Notes: generated from the sequence alone by a model not told the origin. Positions 16,969-25,358 are shown, numbered from the stretch's first letter. The stretch is 64,000 nt of DNA from Paenibacillus tundrae (GCF_030812775.1 NZ_JAUSTI010000003.1:186001-250000); one strand, 5' to 3'. Numbers and translations: made by a program.

Positions 16969-17017
16969 AAAACAGACTTTATTGCCACGAACATCGTCGT
17001 GGTAGTGAAGTCTGTTT
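16969..17017 (+). terminator. Hairpin terminator downstream of yraN
   Basis: AAAACAGACTT (16969-16979) pairs with AAGTCTGTTTT; an inner CCACGA/TCGTGG pair extends the stem. Because both arms are A/T ended it could work in either direction. Confidence 0.7.
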
Positions 17018-17172
17018 TGTTGATAGACTATACCCCATCTTTCTATTGGTTCCAATCAATAGGATCCGAATTTTAGATTTGTAATACTTCTTCGATCTGC
17101 CTCGGTCTAATTCCAACATCTATCCTGATTGAGTTATTGTTAGAGTTTTGGTTATGTGCAGTGAATTTCATA

Positions 17173-17201
17173 TTGTAATTGAATGATACAAATTGTATCA
17201 T
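17173..17201 (+). promoter_or_regulatory. Promoter with perfect 19-bp palindromic operator over the -10 box
   Basis: TTGTAA (17173-17178), a 17-base spacer and TATCAT (17196-17201) form a sigma-A-like promoter. The spacer and -10 box are covered by ATGATACAAATTGTATCAT (17183-17201), a perfect palindrome around a central A. This is the classic place for a repressor. The start codon of the 53-codon gene is 50 bases downstream. Confidence 0.6.
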
Positions 17202-17251
17202 ATATCGTGGGAAATGACAGAAAAGCAGATTGAAGGTAGGAGGAGAGGAAG

Positions 17252-17413
17252 ATGGAAAAAGAAGCAAATAGAATGGACAGCCAAGTTAAGCGTTGTTGGC
17301 AAACGCCCAAAATGGATGTGTTGGAGGTGCAACATACCCTGAGTGGTGGTGGGGGCCTCTGGCATTATGTATGGAACGGAGAATTTTGGAAACTTGAATT
17401 ACTTACAAGCTAA
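17252..17413 (+). CDS. Possible RiPP precursor-like peptide (53 aa)
   Basis: The ATG follows a strong GTAGGAGGAGAGGAAG site. The 53-residue product has a charged N-terminal half with CWQTPKMDVLEVQHTLSGGGG and then an aromatic-rich tail (LWHYVWNGEFWKLELLTS). The W/Y-x-x-P-x-x-x-x-L-x-V spacing followed by a Thr one residue before the Ser-Gly run resembles leaders of paeninodin-type lasso peptides. The presumed core has no Asp or Glu at positions 7-9, so an ordinary lasso ring cannot be drawn, and no modification enzyme is nearby. It has its own operator-bearing promoter. The next gene encodes a secreted protein starting 56 bases after its stop. It could be an orphan or frameshifted precursor, or an unrelated small protein. 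Confidence 0.5.
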   Translation: MEKEANRMDSQVKRCWQTPKMDVLEVQHTLSGGGGLWHYVWNGEFWKLELLTS

Positions 17414-17468
17414 CACTGACTGGCCGCTGTATGACAAGACCTATAAAAAGACTAATGAGGTGAAACCC

Positions 17469-18695
17469 ATGTTTATGAGTAAGTGTTCTAAATGGATCTC
17501 TCGATCGTTCATGCTGGGCTTCTTTATGATCTTACTTAGTATTGTGTACGCTGGAACGTCTTACGCATTGGAGCAAGAAGGGGTCTCCCCCACCGCACAA
17601 GAAAATAATGCCCAACCACCAGCCATTATTTATGGAAAAATAACGGATCGAGAAGGTTACAGCGTGCCTCATGCCAAAGTGGATTATGAGCTTTATTATC
17701 GGGGCGATACGACCAAACACAGTCTGCTTGCTGATGAAAACGGAAACTATCGCTTTGAAGCAGTGGTAGAAGATTATACGGATCTGAAACTGTATGTTGA
17801 GGCAGAAGGCTTCATTGCCTATGCATCCTATAAGCGATATGAAAGTTATACGCTAAGTCCTGGGGATGATTTGAATATCAATGTAAGTCTGTATGAGCCT
17901 TCTACCATTGTAGGAACGGTGACAGATTCAGCAGGTCAACCGGTTACTGGTGCTGCAATTAAAGTTACCAGTATAACAGATCGTCTCATCCAAACGGATG
18001 CGAACGGAAGATATACGGTAACGGGCATCGACTATGATTACAACCCGAATATTGCCATCTGGATCGATAGTCAGGATCATCTTCCTTATCTACAAGACCG
18101 TTTAGGCATTGATGCTGGTCAAACGTTACGTATCGATGTTGTACTGGAGGATGCTGCTCATGTCCAAGGACGGATTGTTGATTCAAACGGTAATCCGATT
18201 GCAGGTGCCAAAGTTAGTGGGTACACGCAACGAGTCACAACAGATGATCAAGGAAATTATATACTTAAACGGCTTCAGACAGGTTCAACGACCATTGTTG
18301 TAGAGGCATCTGGATATCCCAAACATAACATTAGAGCGGATCTAACCGCGGGAGATAATACAGTAGATTTTGTATTACGCGTAAACCAAGATGTTCAGCC
18401 TCCAGTAACCAAATATCGCCTGGTGCCATTAACGGAAACGATTAATGGAAAGCTTTATATTGTTGGGTTTACGTTTAGACTGCAAGCCACGGATGAAGCT
18501 AACGGATCAGGCGTAAAGATAACGCAATATCGTTACAATGGCGGAGAATGGATGACCTATAATGGCCCTGTTAAATTTTATGCAAATGACGTAAAGTTGG
18601 TGGAGTACTATAGCACCGATGTAGCAGGTAATGCGGAGAAAATGAACAAAATGGATTTTGTAAATGGTATCTTCGAAGGAGCTGGCTCATACTAA
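17469..18695 (+). CDS. Secreted protein with three carboxypeptidase-regulatory-like domains
   Basis: From ATG 17469 the product is 408 residues. Residues 1-33 are a signal peptide ending SYA. Three beta-sandwich carboxypeptidase-regulatory-like repeats follow, starting near IIYGKITDREG, IVGTVTDSAGQPVTGA and VQGRIVDSNGNPIAGA. The C-terminus (YRYNGGEWMTYNGPV, YYSTDVAGNAE) resembles the OmpL47-type domain of surface proteins. No catalytic residues are seen, so a binding or structural cell-surface role is more likely than an enzyme. GAGGTGA (17457-17463) supports this start, although the frame is open upstream to 17343. It is probably in the same transcript as the small peptide gene. Confidence 0.8.
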   Translation: MFMSKCSKWISRSFMLGFFMILLSIVYAGTSYALEQEGVSPTAQENNAQPPAIIYGKITDREGYSVPHAKVDYELYYRGDTTKHSLLADENGNYRFEAVVEDYTDLKLYVEAEGFIAYASYKRYESYTLSPGDDLNINVSLYEPSTIVGTVTDSAGQPVTGAAIKVTSITDRLIQTDANGRYTVTGIDYDYNPNIAIWIDSQDHLPYLQDRLGIDAGQTLRIDVVLEDAAHVQGRIVDSNGNPIAGAKVSGYTQRVTTDDQGNYILKRLQTGSTTIVVEASGYPKHNIRADLTAGDNTVDFVLRVNQDVQPPVTKYRLVPLTETINGKLYIVGFTFRLQATDEANGSGVKITQYRYNGGEWMTYNGPVKFYANDVKLVEYYSTDVAGNAEKMNKMDFVNGIFEGAGSY

Positions 18696-18748
18696 AGGGT
18701 TTGGCTAGAAACAGAAGGATGGTTGCCAGTTAAATATGCGCGAGTACC

Positions 18749-18808
18749 GAGGTGCTTTTAATCTATGTATCCCTTTCGAGGGGAGCAAGATGGAAAGCAT
18801 CTTTTTTT
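18749..18808 (+). terminator. Intrinsic terminator after the secreted-protein gene
   Basis: GAGGTGCTTT (18749-18758) pairs with AAAGCATCTT (18794-18803) allowing G-T, an inner CCCTTTCGAGGG hairpin sits in the loop, and eight Ts follow the C at 18801. Confidence 0.7.
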
Positions 18809-18856
18809 ATGATTATAGGTAACAGAAGAGGAAAAGACTCAGAACGGTCAGCTTTT

Positions 18857-18886
18857 TTGAATCTGGTGAACTGAACGATGTATAAT
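18857..18886 (+). promoter_or_regulatory. Promoter for the nitroreductase gene
   Basis: TTGAAT (18857-18862), an 18-base spacer and a perfect TATAAT (18881-18886), about 100 bases before the start codon. Confidence 0.5.
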
Positions 18887-18988
18887 GAAGAAGCAACTTA
18901 ACAGGTTGGCAGTTTTATATCAAATCATATGCTTGGTTTACAAGCTGTTACACCATAATTTAAACAAGAAAGCCTAGGAGGTTATGTG

Positions 18989-19540
18989 ATGAGCAAATCA
19001 ATTCAGACAAGAAACGCGGTCATTGAGGCGATTAAAAATCGCCGGACGGTCAAAAAGTTCAAAAAAGACGCGGTGCCAACAGATAAAATTATTGAATTAT
19101 TAGATGCAGCCGTGTGGGCTCCTAATCATAAACTGCGCGAACCTTGGCGGTTCCTTTTATTTACCGGGGATGGCCGCAAAAAGCTAGCTCAGGCAATTGA
19201 TGCTGAGATGGGAGAAGACAATAAATTCTCAGCTAATATTAAGCAGGTTCCTGCGGTGATGTTGGTTGTACTGGAAGAGGACCCGCGCCAAAACATTTGG
19301 GATGAGGATTTTGCTGCGGTTAGCGCGCTCGTACAGAACTTTTTACTTGCAGCCTGGAGTGAAGAGATTGGCACATTCTGGGTAACGAAACCATTTCTAT
19401 ATGCTCCCAAATTTCGTGAACCACTCGGTATTGAAGCAGGCGAAAAGATTATTGGCATGATTTATATGGGATACCCGGATGTTATTCCTTCAGCTAAAGA
19501 ACGTACACCGGCAAAAGACAAGCTGACTCTATTTGAATAA
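18989..19540 (+). CDS. Nitroreductase-family flavoprotein
   Basis: A 183-residue FMN-dependent oxidoreductase of the small YdjA-like type. It has the N-terminal RRTVKKFKKDAVP FMN-binding stretch (about 18-31), AAVWAPNHKLREPWRF (about 42-57), where the NxxxxEPWRF block is characteristic, and GMIYMGYPD near the C-terminus. ATG 18989 is seven bases after AGGAGG (18976-18981); the upstream GTG 18986 is less well spaced. The physiological substrate is unknown. It has its own promoter and is convergent with comM. Confidence 0.9.
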   Translation: MSKSIQTRNAVIEAIKNRRTVKKFKKDAVPTDKIIELLDAAVWAPNHKLREPWRFLLFTGDGRKKLAQAIDAEMGEDNKFSANIKQVPAVMLVVLEEDPRQNIWDEDFAAVSALVQNFLLAAWSEEIGTFWVTKPFLYAPKFREPLGIEAGEKIIGMIYMGYPDVIPSAKERTPAKDKLTLFE

Positions 19541-19697
19541 TTGATTTTCATAACTTAGGTTATGTAAAGTTGTATATATTTTGTCGACGTTTGGTGAAGA
19601 ATGAGGTGACACAAATCGCCCCAATTTACGCTGTTTTCCCTAATACATGGGAATGCTACATAGGTTGAACTTATCCGTTTATGGTAGAAACAATAAC

Positions 19698-19726
19698 CCT
19701 AAGGACAGTTTGTTTTCTTAGGTTTT
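19698..19726. terminator. Weak hairpin between the nitroreductase gene and comM
   Basis: CCTAAG (19698-19703) pairs with CTTAGG (19717-19722), followed by TTTT. It is a modest candidate for ending the plus-strand transcript. Confidence 0.35.
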
Positions 19727-19833
19727 GGCCGTAAACGTGTGTTCATTCAATCGATCAGCAGGCGTAAATGGGGCTATTTCTAATGTTTGAGTTATACCGC
19801 CCTCTATTAACAATGTGGATTACGGCATTCTTT

Positions 19834-21438
19834 TTAAAAGATTTTAAGATCCAACTGACGATATTGAATGGCTTCAGCCACATGCGCAGTGACCACTTCA
19901 CCCTCATTTTCAAGGTCAGCTATCGTCTGTGCCATCTTCATGATTCGATCATGTGCGCGCATGCTTAGATTCATGGCCTGTAATGTATTTTGCAGCAATT
20001 GCTCTGCCTCCTGAGGTAGAACAATCATGCGGCGTAGCAATGCTCCAGAAAGCTGGCTATTCCAGTGAACACGTGTATGTGCGTAACGTTTGGCTTGAAG
20101 CCGATGAGCGTGCATGACTTTGGCTTGCATCTCATTAGAGCCAAGAGATGGGGCAGCCTTACGCCATTCACCTGGGGGTGGTACCTCTACTTGTAGATCG
20201 ATTCGATCAAGTAGAGGTCCTGATATTTTGGCACGATATGCTGCGACACGGGAAGGACTACAGATACAGCTGAGGTCATCGGTTTGTGCTGATAAATATC
20301 CACATGGACACGGGTTCATAGAACAGGCGAGCATAAACTGCGCAGGAAACGTGAATACAGCCCTGGCTCGGCTAATCGTCACCGTTCGATCCTCCAATGG
20401 CTGACGCAATACCTCCAACACTTGACGTTGGAACTCAGGCAGCTCATCCAAAAACAAAATGCCACGATGAGCCAGACTTACTTCACCAGGCTTCGGAATA
20501 CTGCCGCCACCGATTAAACCTGAAGTTGAGATAGTGTGATGTGGAGAACGGAATGGCCTTTGGCTGACGAGCCCTTGTGATATTTCTTTTAACTTACCTG
20601 CAGCGCTTAAAATTTTAGTTACCTCAAGGGCTTCCTCTTCGGAAAGGGGAGGGAGAATGGTAGGCAGCCTTTTAATCAGCATCGTTTTGCCTGTGCCTGG
20701 TGGACCAACAAGCATAATATTATGCATGCCTGCAGCAGCGATCATTAGTGCCCGTTTCACATGATGCTGCCCTAATACGTCGTGATAGTCCTCTAGAGAG
20801 CAATCCTCTGGTTGTCCAGCTTTATCCGGATCGATCACTTTTATTGCATCCTTTGACGATAACAAATGGTTGTAATCTTTTAAAATGAGTGGCTGATTAT
20901 TTGCTTTTGTTTCTACAGTGTTACCTATACCAGATTCGCTTTGCGGTATAACATCTTGCAGATGTTGAATCCCATACACCTTAATACCTCGGATTAGAGC
21001 AGCCTCTGCCAGATTCTCCTTTGGCAGTAGGACAGAAGTGAAGCCTCCCCTTTTAGCGAGATCAACCATAGCAAGGATACCGGGTACTGAACGCACCGTG
21101 CCATCTAGAGCAAGCTCTCCAAGGATCAGCGTTCGTTCTTGTGGAGGGAGCATGAGTTGACCACTGGTGATAAGCAGACCCACCGCAATAGCCAGATCAA
21201 AGGAAGAGCCTTCTTTTCGTAAATCAGCAGGAGCTAGGTTAATCGTAATTCGCTGTAGTGGGTACTGGAAACCACAATTTTTAATCGCTGCCCGGACACG
21301 CTCTACAGCCTCACGAATGGCTGAATCTGGTAGTCCAATAATGGATGTCTGAGGTAACCCATTTGATAAATCGGTTTCGACCTCAATCAAAACGCCATCA
21401 ATTCCGTACAAACAAGCACTATGTATCTTACCGTACAT
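19834..21438 (-). CDS. comM: ComM/YifB family Mg-chelatase-like AAA+ ATPase
   Basis: A 534-residue member of the YifB/ComM family. The N-terminal ChlI-type domain (1-170) has DLSNGLPQTSIIGLPDSAIREA and TINLAPADLRKEGSSFDL. The AAA+ core has Walker A GPPGTGKTML, Walker B GILFLDELPEF and sensor MNPCPCGY, followed by a C-terminal helical domain. In Gram-negative transformation ComM is a hexameric helicase that promotes branch migration during integration of donor DNA; a role beside DprA here is inferred. The start codon is preceded by GAGGTG (minus strand), which lies inside a terminator-like hairpin. It is slightly longer than the roughly 505-510 residues usual for the family. Confidence 0.93.
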   Translation of the reverse strand: MYGKIHSACLYGIDGVLIEVETDLSNGLPQTSIIGLPDSAIREAVERVRAAIKNCGFQYPLQRITINLAPADLRKEGSSFDLAIAVGLLITSGQLMLPPQERTLILGELALDGTVRSVPGILAMVDLAKRGGFTSVLLPKENLAEAALIRGIKVYGIQHLQDVIPQSESGIGNTVETKANNQPLILKDYNHLLSSKDAIKVIDPDKAGQPEDCSLEDYHDVLGQHHVKRALMIAAAGMHNIMLVGPPGTGKTMLIKRLPTILPPLSEEEALEVTKILSAAGKLKEISQGLVSQRPFRSPHHTISTSGLIGGGSIPKPGEVSLAHRGILFLDELPEFQRQVLEVLRQPLEDRTVTISRARAVFTFPAQFMLACSMNPCPCGYLSAQTDDLSCICSPSRVAAYRAKISGPLLDRIDLQVEVPPPGEWRKAAPSLGSNEMQAKVMHAHRLQAKRYAHTRVHWNSQLSGALLRRMIVLPQEAEQLLQNTLQAMNLSMRAHDRIMKMAQTIADLENEGEVVTAHVAEAIQYRQLDLKIF

Positions 21439-21442
21439 AATG

Positions 21443-21504
21443 AAAAAAACACCTCACTTCGTTCTTGACTCTGCAGAGTGCAGGCCAGTCTTCGAATTAA
21501 GGTG
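21443..21504 (-). terminator. Terminator-like hairpin overlapping the comM ribosome binding site
   Basis: Reading the minus strand, CACCT (21504-21500) pairs with AGGTG (21454-21450) and TTCG pairs with CGAA. An inner CTGCA/TGCAG hairpin fills the loop, and seven Us follow immediately before the comM start. The 3' arm contains the GAGGTG Shine-Dalgarno sequence. It may end ohr transcription, attenuate comM, or both. Confidence 0.5.
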
Positions 21505-21696
21505 CTTCCTCATCTTCTATTATGCATTTTATATAAAAGAAATCAGGGCGTCAACTCAGGTGTTCGTCATGATGACATCGAACGAGATTCCTGATTCCTG
21601 AATTGTTATGAGATCAACAAGAAATTCCTCAGAGAATTACGAATGAAAACCAAACGTCTTATTATATATAAGGCATGCAAATGAAATATTAATGTT

Positions 21697-22125
21697 TTAA
21701 AGAACGTTCAGTTCAACAACAATGTTTCCACGGGTTGCACGGGAATAAGGGCATACTTGGTGAGCAGCTTCGACTAATTTTGCAGCCGTTTCTTTGTCTA
21801 CACCTTTGGCTAGAACGTCCAGTGTAGCCGCGATTCCAAAGCCACCATCTTCAACTTTGCCAAAGTGAACTGTTGCCGTTACCTCTGTACCTTCCAATTT
21901 AATCTTCTGCATACGAGCTACCATGTTGAGTGCACTGTCAAAACAAGCTGCGTAACCTGCCGCAAATAATTGTTCAGGATTCGTGCCTTCACCGCCAGCA
22001 CCACCCATTTCTTTAGGGGTACGTACGTCTAGTCGAAGTTCAGGGCTGGAGGATTCTACATAACCGTTACGTCCGCCTACGGCTTTAACTGTCGTTTCAT
22101 ACATTTTTTGTTGGATTGTCATCAT
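21697..22125 (-). CDS. ohr: Organic hydroperoxide resistance protein Ohr
   Basis: Ohr is a thiol peroxidase that reduces organic and fatty acid hydroperoxides. The 142-residue protein has the two conserved redox cysteines, C61 in AACFDSAL and C125 in VCPYSRATRGN, with normal OsmC/Ohr spacing. AGGAGTGG precedes the ATG; a second ATG follows at once. It is divergent from ohrR, and an OhrR-box-like sequence lies in its promoter spacer, so peroxide-inducible derepression is expected. Confidence 0.96.
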   Translation of the reverse strand: MMTIQQKMYETTVKAVGGRNGYVESSSPELRLDVRTPKEMGGAGGEGTNPEQLFAAGYAACFDSALNMVARMQKIKLEGTEVTATVHFGKVEDGGFGIAATLDVLAKGVDKETAAKLVEAAHQVCPYSRATRGNIVVELNVL

Positions 22126-22155
22126 ATCATTCCACTCCTATGTAAACAATTATAT

Positions 22156-22184
22156 TTTATACAATTTAATTTAACATGATTAAA
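22156..22184 (-). promoter_or_regulatory. ohr promoter with OhrR operator in the spacer
   Basis: On the minus strand TTTAAT (22184-22179), 17 bases and TATAAA (22161-22156) form a promoter. TACAATTTAATTTAACA (plus-strand 22160-22176) fills the spacer and resembles the TACAATT-n-AATTGTA operator known for B. subtilis OhrR. A further AATTG/CAATT inverted pair (22316-22320 with 22327-22331) lies just before the ohrR ribosome binding site. Confidence 0.55.
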
Positions 22185-22350
22185 TCTAAAAGTAAAATAC
22201 TTTGTGCTCAATTATTCTGTTTTTTTTCTAATTTGTGATAAGATAGATCTAGAGTTTCTAATTATTCGCAACATCAAGTAGCTAACTTAGGCGTGAAAAT
22301 GCGGATTTAATTAGGAATTGAATGTACAATTAGGCAGGTGAGATCAAGAT

Positions 22351-22806
22351 ATGCAGAACGATTCATTGAAGTTGGATAACCAATTATGCTTTGCCATATA
22401 TGCTTGTTCACGAGAAATTACCAAGATGTACCAGCCTTATCTAGAGGTGCTGGGTGTAACATACTCGCAGTATTTAGTGCTAATGGTGCTGTGGGAGCGT
22501 GAAGAATGTACGGTGAAAGAAATCGGAGAGGCGCTTTATCTCGATTCGGGGACGTTGACTCCTCTGCTGAAACGCTTGCAATCCGCAGGTCACATCCATC
22601 GTGAACGCTCAGCGCAGGATGAGCGTAAAGTGCTTATTACATTAACCGACTCAGGTAGGGAATTACGGAACAAAGCTTTGGCTATACCGTCCTCCATCCA
22701 AGGAGATGCTTGTTTGAATAGTACCGAGTTTGAGGCTTTGCTAGGACAGTTCAAAGGGCTTTTGCATAAGGTGCATGAGACCAATATGAAAGAGTCCAGA
22801 AAATAA
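22351..22806 (+). CDS. ohrR: MarR-family peroxide sensor OhrR
   Basis: A 151-residue winged-helix repressor. C13 in DNQLCFAIYACSREI is at the position of the single reactive cysteine of OhrR regulators, and a second cysteine, C19, is present. The MarR core has VTYSQYLVLMVLWE and the recognition region LDSGTLTPLLKRL; the DERKVLITLT wing follows. Oxidation of the sensor cysteine by organic hydroperoxides is expected to release DNA. It is divergent from ohr, which supports the assignment over a generic MarR protein. GGCAGGTGAG precedes the ATG. Confidence 0.93.
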   Translation: MQNDSLKLDNQLCFAIYACSREITKMYQPYLEVLGVTYSQYLVLMVLWEREECTVKEIGEALYLDSGTLTPLLKRLQSAGHIHRERSAQDERKVLITLTDSGRELRNKALAIPSSIQGDACLNSTEFEALLGQFKGLLHKVHETNMKESRK

Positions 22807-22823
22807 CCTCCAAAATGATGACG

Positions 22824-22852
22824 AACCTTCGACATATTAGTCGAAGGTTTTT
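22824..22852 (+). terminator. Intrinsic terminator after ohrR
   Basis: AACCTTCGAC (22824-22833), loop ATATTA, GTCGAAGGTT (22840-22849), then a T-run. Confidence 0.9.
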
Positions 22853-22928
22853 CCATTTATATCCAAACATTCGCTAAATGGGATGATATCCATATCAAAA
22901 TGCTGTCTATTAACCATTAATTTTTTAA

Positions 22929-22956
22929 GGAAAGCGTTTTAAAAACGTGTTACAAT
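22929..22956 (+). promoter_or_regulatory. cre-like site and -10 box upstream of sucC
   Basis: GGAAAGCGTTTTAA (22929-22942) differs at three positions from the ideal CcpA site TGAAAGCGTTTTCA. It lies where the -35 box should be for the TACAAT at 22951-22956. Catabolite repression of a citric acid cycle gene by CcpA would be sensible. Confidence 0.4.
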
Positions 22957-23047
22957 GAATTGGGTTTAAGTAAAAATAGTCAACATTTGTCTTTTGTTAG
23001 TCAACCAACCCGCCTTGTTGCAGTCATGTTGATAGGAGGATTCGAGA

Positions 23048-24208
23048 ATGAATATCCATGAATATCAAGGAAAAGAAGTACTGAAACAGTATGGAGTTGC
23101 CGTTCCTAATGGAAAGGTTGCTTATACAGTCGATGAAGCGGTCGCGGCCGCAGAGGCACTGGGCAGTCCGGTGACTGTAGTCAAAGCGCAAATTCACGCA
23201 GGTGGCCGGGGTAAAGCCGGCGGTGTGAAAGTGGCGAAGAGCACGGATGAGGTTCGTGCGTATGCATCTGAAATTTTGGGGAAAGTCCTGGTTACACACC
23301 AAACTGGACCTGAAGGTAAAGAAGTGAAGCGTCTTCTGATTGAAGAAGGATGCGATATCCGCAAAGAATACTATGTGGGTGTTGTTGTAGACCGCGCTAC
23401 GGGACGTGTCGTGATGATGGCTTCCGAAGAGGGCGGTACGGAGATCGAAGAAGTGGCTGAAGCTACACCTGAGAAAATTTTCAAAGAAATCGTTGATCCT
23501 GCAATTGGATTGCAAGTGTTCCAAGCACGTAAACTGGCTTACAGCATTAATATTCCGAATGAATTAGTTAACAAAGCTGTGAAGTTCATGCTTGCGTTGT
23601 ACAAAGCATTTGTCGAAAAAGATTGCTCCATCGCTGAGATCAATCCTCTCGTTGTTACAGGAGATGGAAACGTTATCGCACTGGATGCGAAACTCAATTT
23701 TGACTCCAATGCGTTGTTCCGTCACAAAGACATTTTGGAACTTCGTGATCTGGACGAAGAAGACGAAAAAGAAATCGAAGCTTCGAAATACGACCTCAGC
23801 TACATAGCGCTGGATGGAAACATCGGCTGTATGGTTAATGGTGCGGGACTTGCGATGGCAACGATGGACATTATCAAATATTATGGAGGCGACCCAGCCA
23901 ACTTCCTAGATGTTGGGGGCGGTGCGACAACGGAGAAAGTGACAGAAGCATTTAAGATTATTCTGTCCGATGCTAAAGTTGCAGGTATCTTCGTTAATAT
24001 TTTCGGTGGTATCATGCGCTGTGATGTCATTGCCAATGGTGTGGTTGAAGCTGCGAAGCAGCTTGGACTTACGAAACCACTGGTTGTCCGTCTTGAAGGA
24101 ACGAACGTGGAGCTTGGTAAGCGTATTTTGGGTGAATCCGGCCTAAATATCGTACCAGCTGACTCCATGGCCGATGGTGCACAGAAAATTGTTGCCCTCG
24201 TGAAGTAA
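23048..24208 (+). CDS. sucC: Succinyl-CoA synthetase beta subunit
   Basis: With SucD it converts succinyl-CoA, ADP and phosphate into succinate, ATP and CoA in the citric acid cycle. The 386-residue protein has the ATP-grasp fold: [20 protein letters not shown] at the N-terminus, [35 protein letters not shown] (metal binding), and the C-terminal [19 protein letters not shown] domain. TAGGAGG precedes the ATG. sucD follows after 99 bases in the same transcript. Confidence 0.98.
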   Translation: MNIHEYQGKEVLKQYGVAVPNGKVAYTVDEAVAAAEALGSPVTVVKAQIHAGGRGKAGGVKVAKSTDEVRAYASEILGKVLVTHQTGPEGKEVKRLLIEEGCDIRKEYYVGVVVDRATGRVVMMASEEGGTEIEEVAEATPEKIFKEIVDPAIGLQVFQARKLAYSINIPNELVNKAVKFMLALYKAFVEKDCSIAEINPLVVTGDGNVIALDAKLNFDSNALFRHKDILELRDLDEEDEKEIEASKYDLSYIALDGNIGCMVNGAGLAMATMDIIKYYGGDPANFLDVGGGATTEKVTEAFKIILSDAKVAGIFVNIFGGIMRCDVIANGVVEAAKQLGLTKPLVVRLEGTNVELGKRILGESGLNIVPADSMADGAQKIVALVK

Positions 24209-24307
24209 GCTCATTCCTGGGAAGATTGCACCTGAGTAGTGCAACAAACTTCCTTAGTACCGGAGCTGTCCGGCACTTGAAAAATAACCGTAAGGATGTG
24301 AAGCAAC

Positions 24308-25237
24308 GTGAGTATTTTGATTGATAAAAATACAAAAGTCATTACGCAAGGCATTACGGGTTCAACGGGAATGTTCCACACGAAGGGCGCATTGGACTAC
24401 GGAACCCAGATGGTAGGCGGTGTTACTCCGGGTAAAGGCGGAACCAATGTTGATATCACACTGGAAGATGGCCAAGTGGTGAGTCTCCCGGTATTCAATA
24501 CGGTGCAGGAAGCGAAGGAAGCGACTGGCGCAACAGCGAGCGTCATTTATGTTCCCCCAGCATTCGCAGCAGATTCAATCATGGAAGCCGTAGATGCAGA
24601 GCTGGATCTTGTCATCTGTATCACAGAAGGTATTCCGGTGCTTGATATGGTTAAGGTAGACCGTTTTATGGAAGGTAAAAATACTGTCCTGATCGGCCCT
24701 AACTGTCCAGGTGTCATTACACCAGGCGAGTGTAAAATCGGAATTATGCCAGGATACATCCATATGCCGGGACATGTTGGTGTTGTTTCCCGTAGTGGAA
24801 CATTGACGTATGAAGCTGTACATCAACTCACCACTCGTGGTATTGGACAATCCTCTGCTGTCGGAATCGGTGGAGACCCTGTTAAGGGCTCTGAGTTTAT
24901 TGATATCCTCAAACGGTTCAATGAAGATCCGCAGACTCATGCAGTCATTATGATTGGTGAGATTGGTGGTACTGCTGAAGAGGATGCAGCAGAATGGGTG
25001 GCAGCTAACATGACCAAACCTGTTGTAGGGTTCATTGGTGGTGTTACAGCTCCTCCAGGTAAACGTATGGGTCACGCTGGCGCAATTATTTCTGGTGGTA
25101 AAGGTACGGCTAAGGAAAAAATTGCGAAGCTTGAATCTTGCGGTATCAAGGTTGCGCCTACGCCAGCCGAGATGGGATCTACGCTTGTTAGTGTGCTTGA
25201 AGAACGTGGTATTCTGAATTTGTGCACGACACATTAA
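24308..25237 (+). CDS. sucD: Succinyl-CoA synthetase alpha subunit
   Basis: The 309-residue subunit binds CoA in its Rossmann domain ([26 protein letters not shown] region) and carries the phospho-histidine loop [14 protein letters not shown] near residue 255. It starts with GTG at 24308 behind AAGGATG. Normal length. A strong terminator follows, closing the sucCD operon. Confidence 0.98.
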   Translation: MSILIDKNTKVITQGITGSTGMFHTKGALDYGTQMVGGVTPGKGGTNVDITLEDGQVVSLPVFNTVQEAKEATGATASVIYVPPAFAADSIMEAVDAELDLVICITEGIPVLDMVKVDRFMEGKNTVLIGPNCPGVITPGECKIGIMPGYIHMPGHVGVVSRSGTLTYEAVHQLTTRGIGQSSAVGIGGDPVKGSEFIDILKRFNEDPQTHAVIMIGEIGGTAEEDAAEWVAANMTKPVVGFIGGVTAPPGKRMGHAGAIISGGKGTAKEKIAKLESCGIKVAPTPAEMGSTLVSVLEERGILNLCTTH

Positions 25238-25315
25238 TTCTTTTCCGTTATAATAGAAGAAACGGTACAGGAAACTCGTTTTCCTTGTAACCGACTTTGT
25301 GGATACGGAAAAGGT

Positions 25316-25358
25316 AAGCAACCTTTTGTCCTAATTTAGGGCGAAGGGTTGCTTTTTT
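25316..25358 (+). terminator. Intrinsic terminator after sucD
   Basis: AAGCAACC (25316-25323) and GGTTGCTT (25347-25354) pair, with an inner CCTAAT/TTAGGG hairpin and a T-run from 25353. Confidence 0.9.

Larger units (their letters stand above)
16799..17251. other. Intergenic region between yraN and the RiPP-like peptide gene
   Basis: It contains a hairpin terminator (16969-17017) about 170 bases after yraN and, at the right end, a palindrome-overlapped promoter (17173-17201). A 63-codon frame at 16885-17076 runs through the terminator and has no ribosome binding site. The 16800-16965 stretch shows nothing I recognise. Confidence 0.55.

Noticed and set aside
17252..17413. Full lasso-peptide biosynthesis cluster
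   Set aside because: The peptide has a lasso-like leader pattern, but the core lacks Asp/Glu at ring positions 7-9 and no cyclase, protease or transporter gene is nearby.
24575..25321. 248-codon minus-strand frame over sucD
   Set aside because: It is antisense to a highly conserved gene, with no ribosome binding site and unlikely composition.
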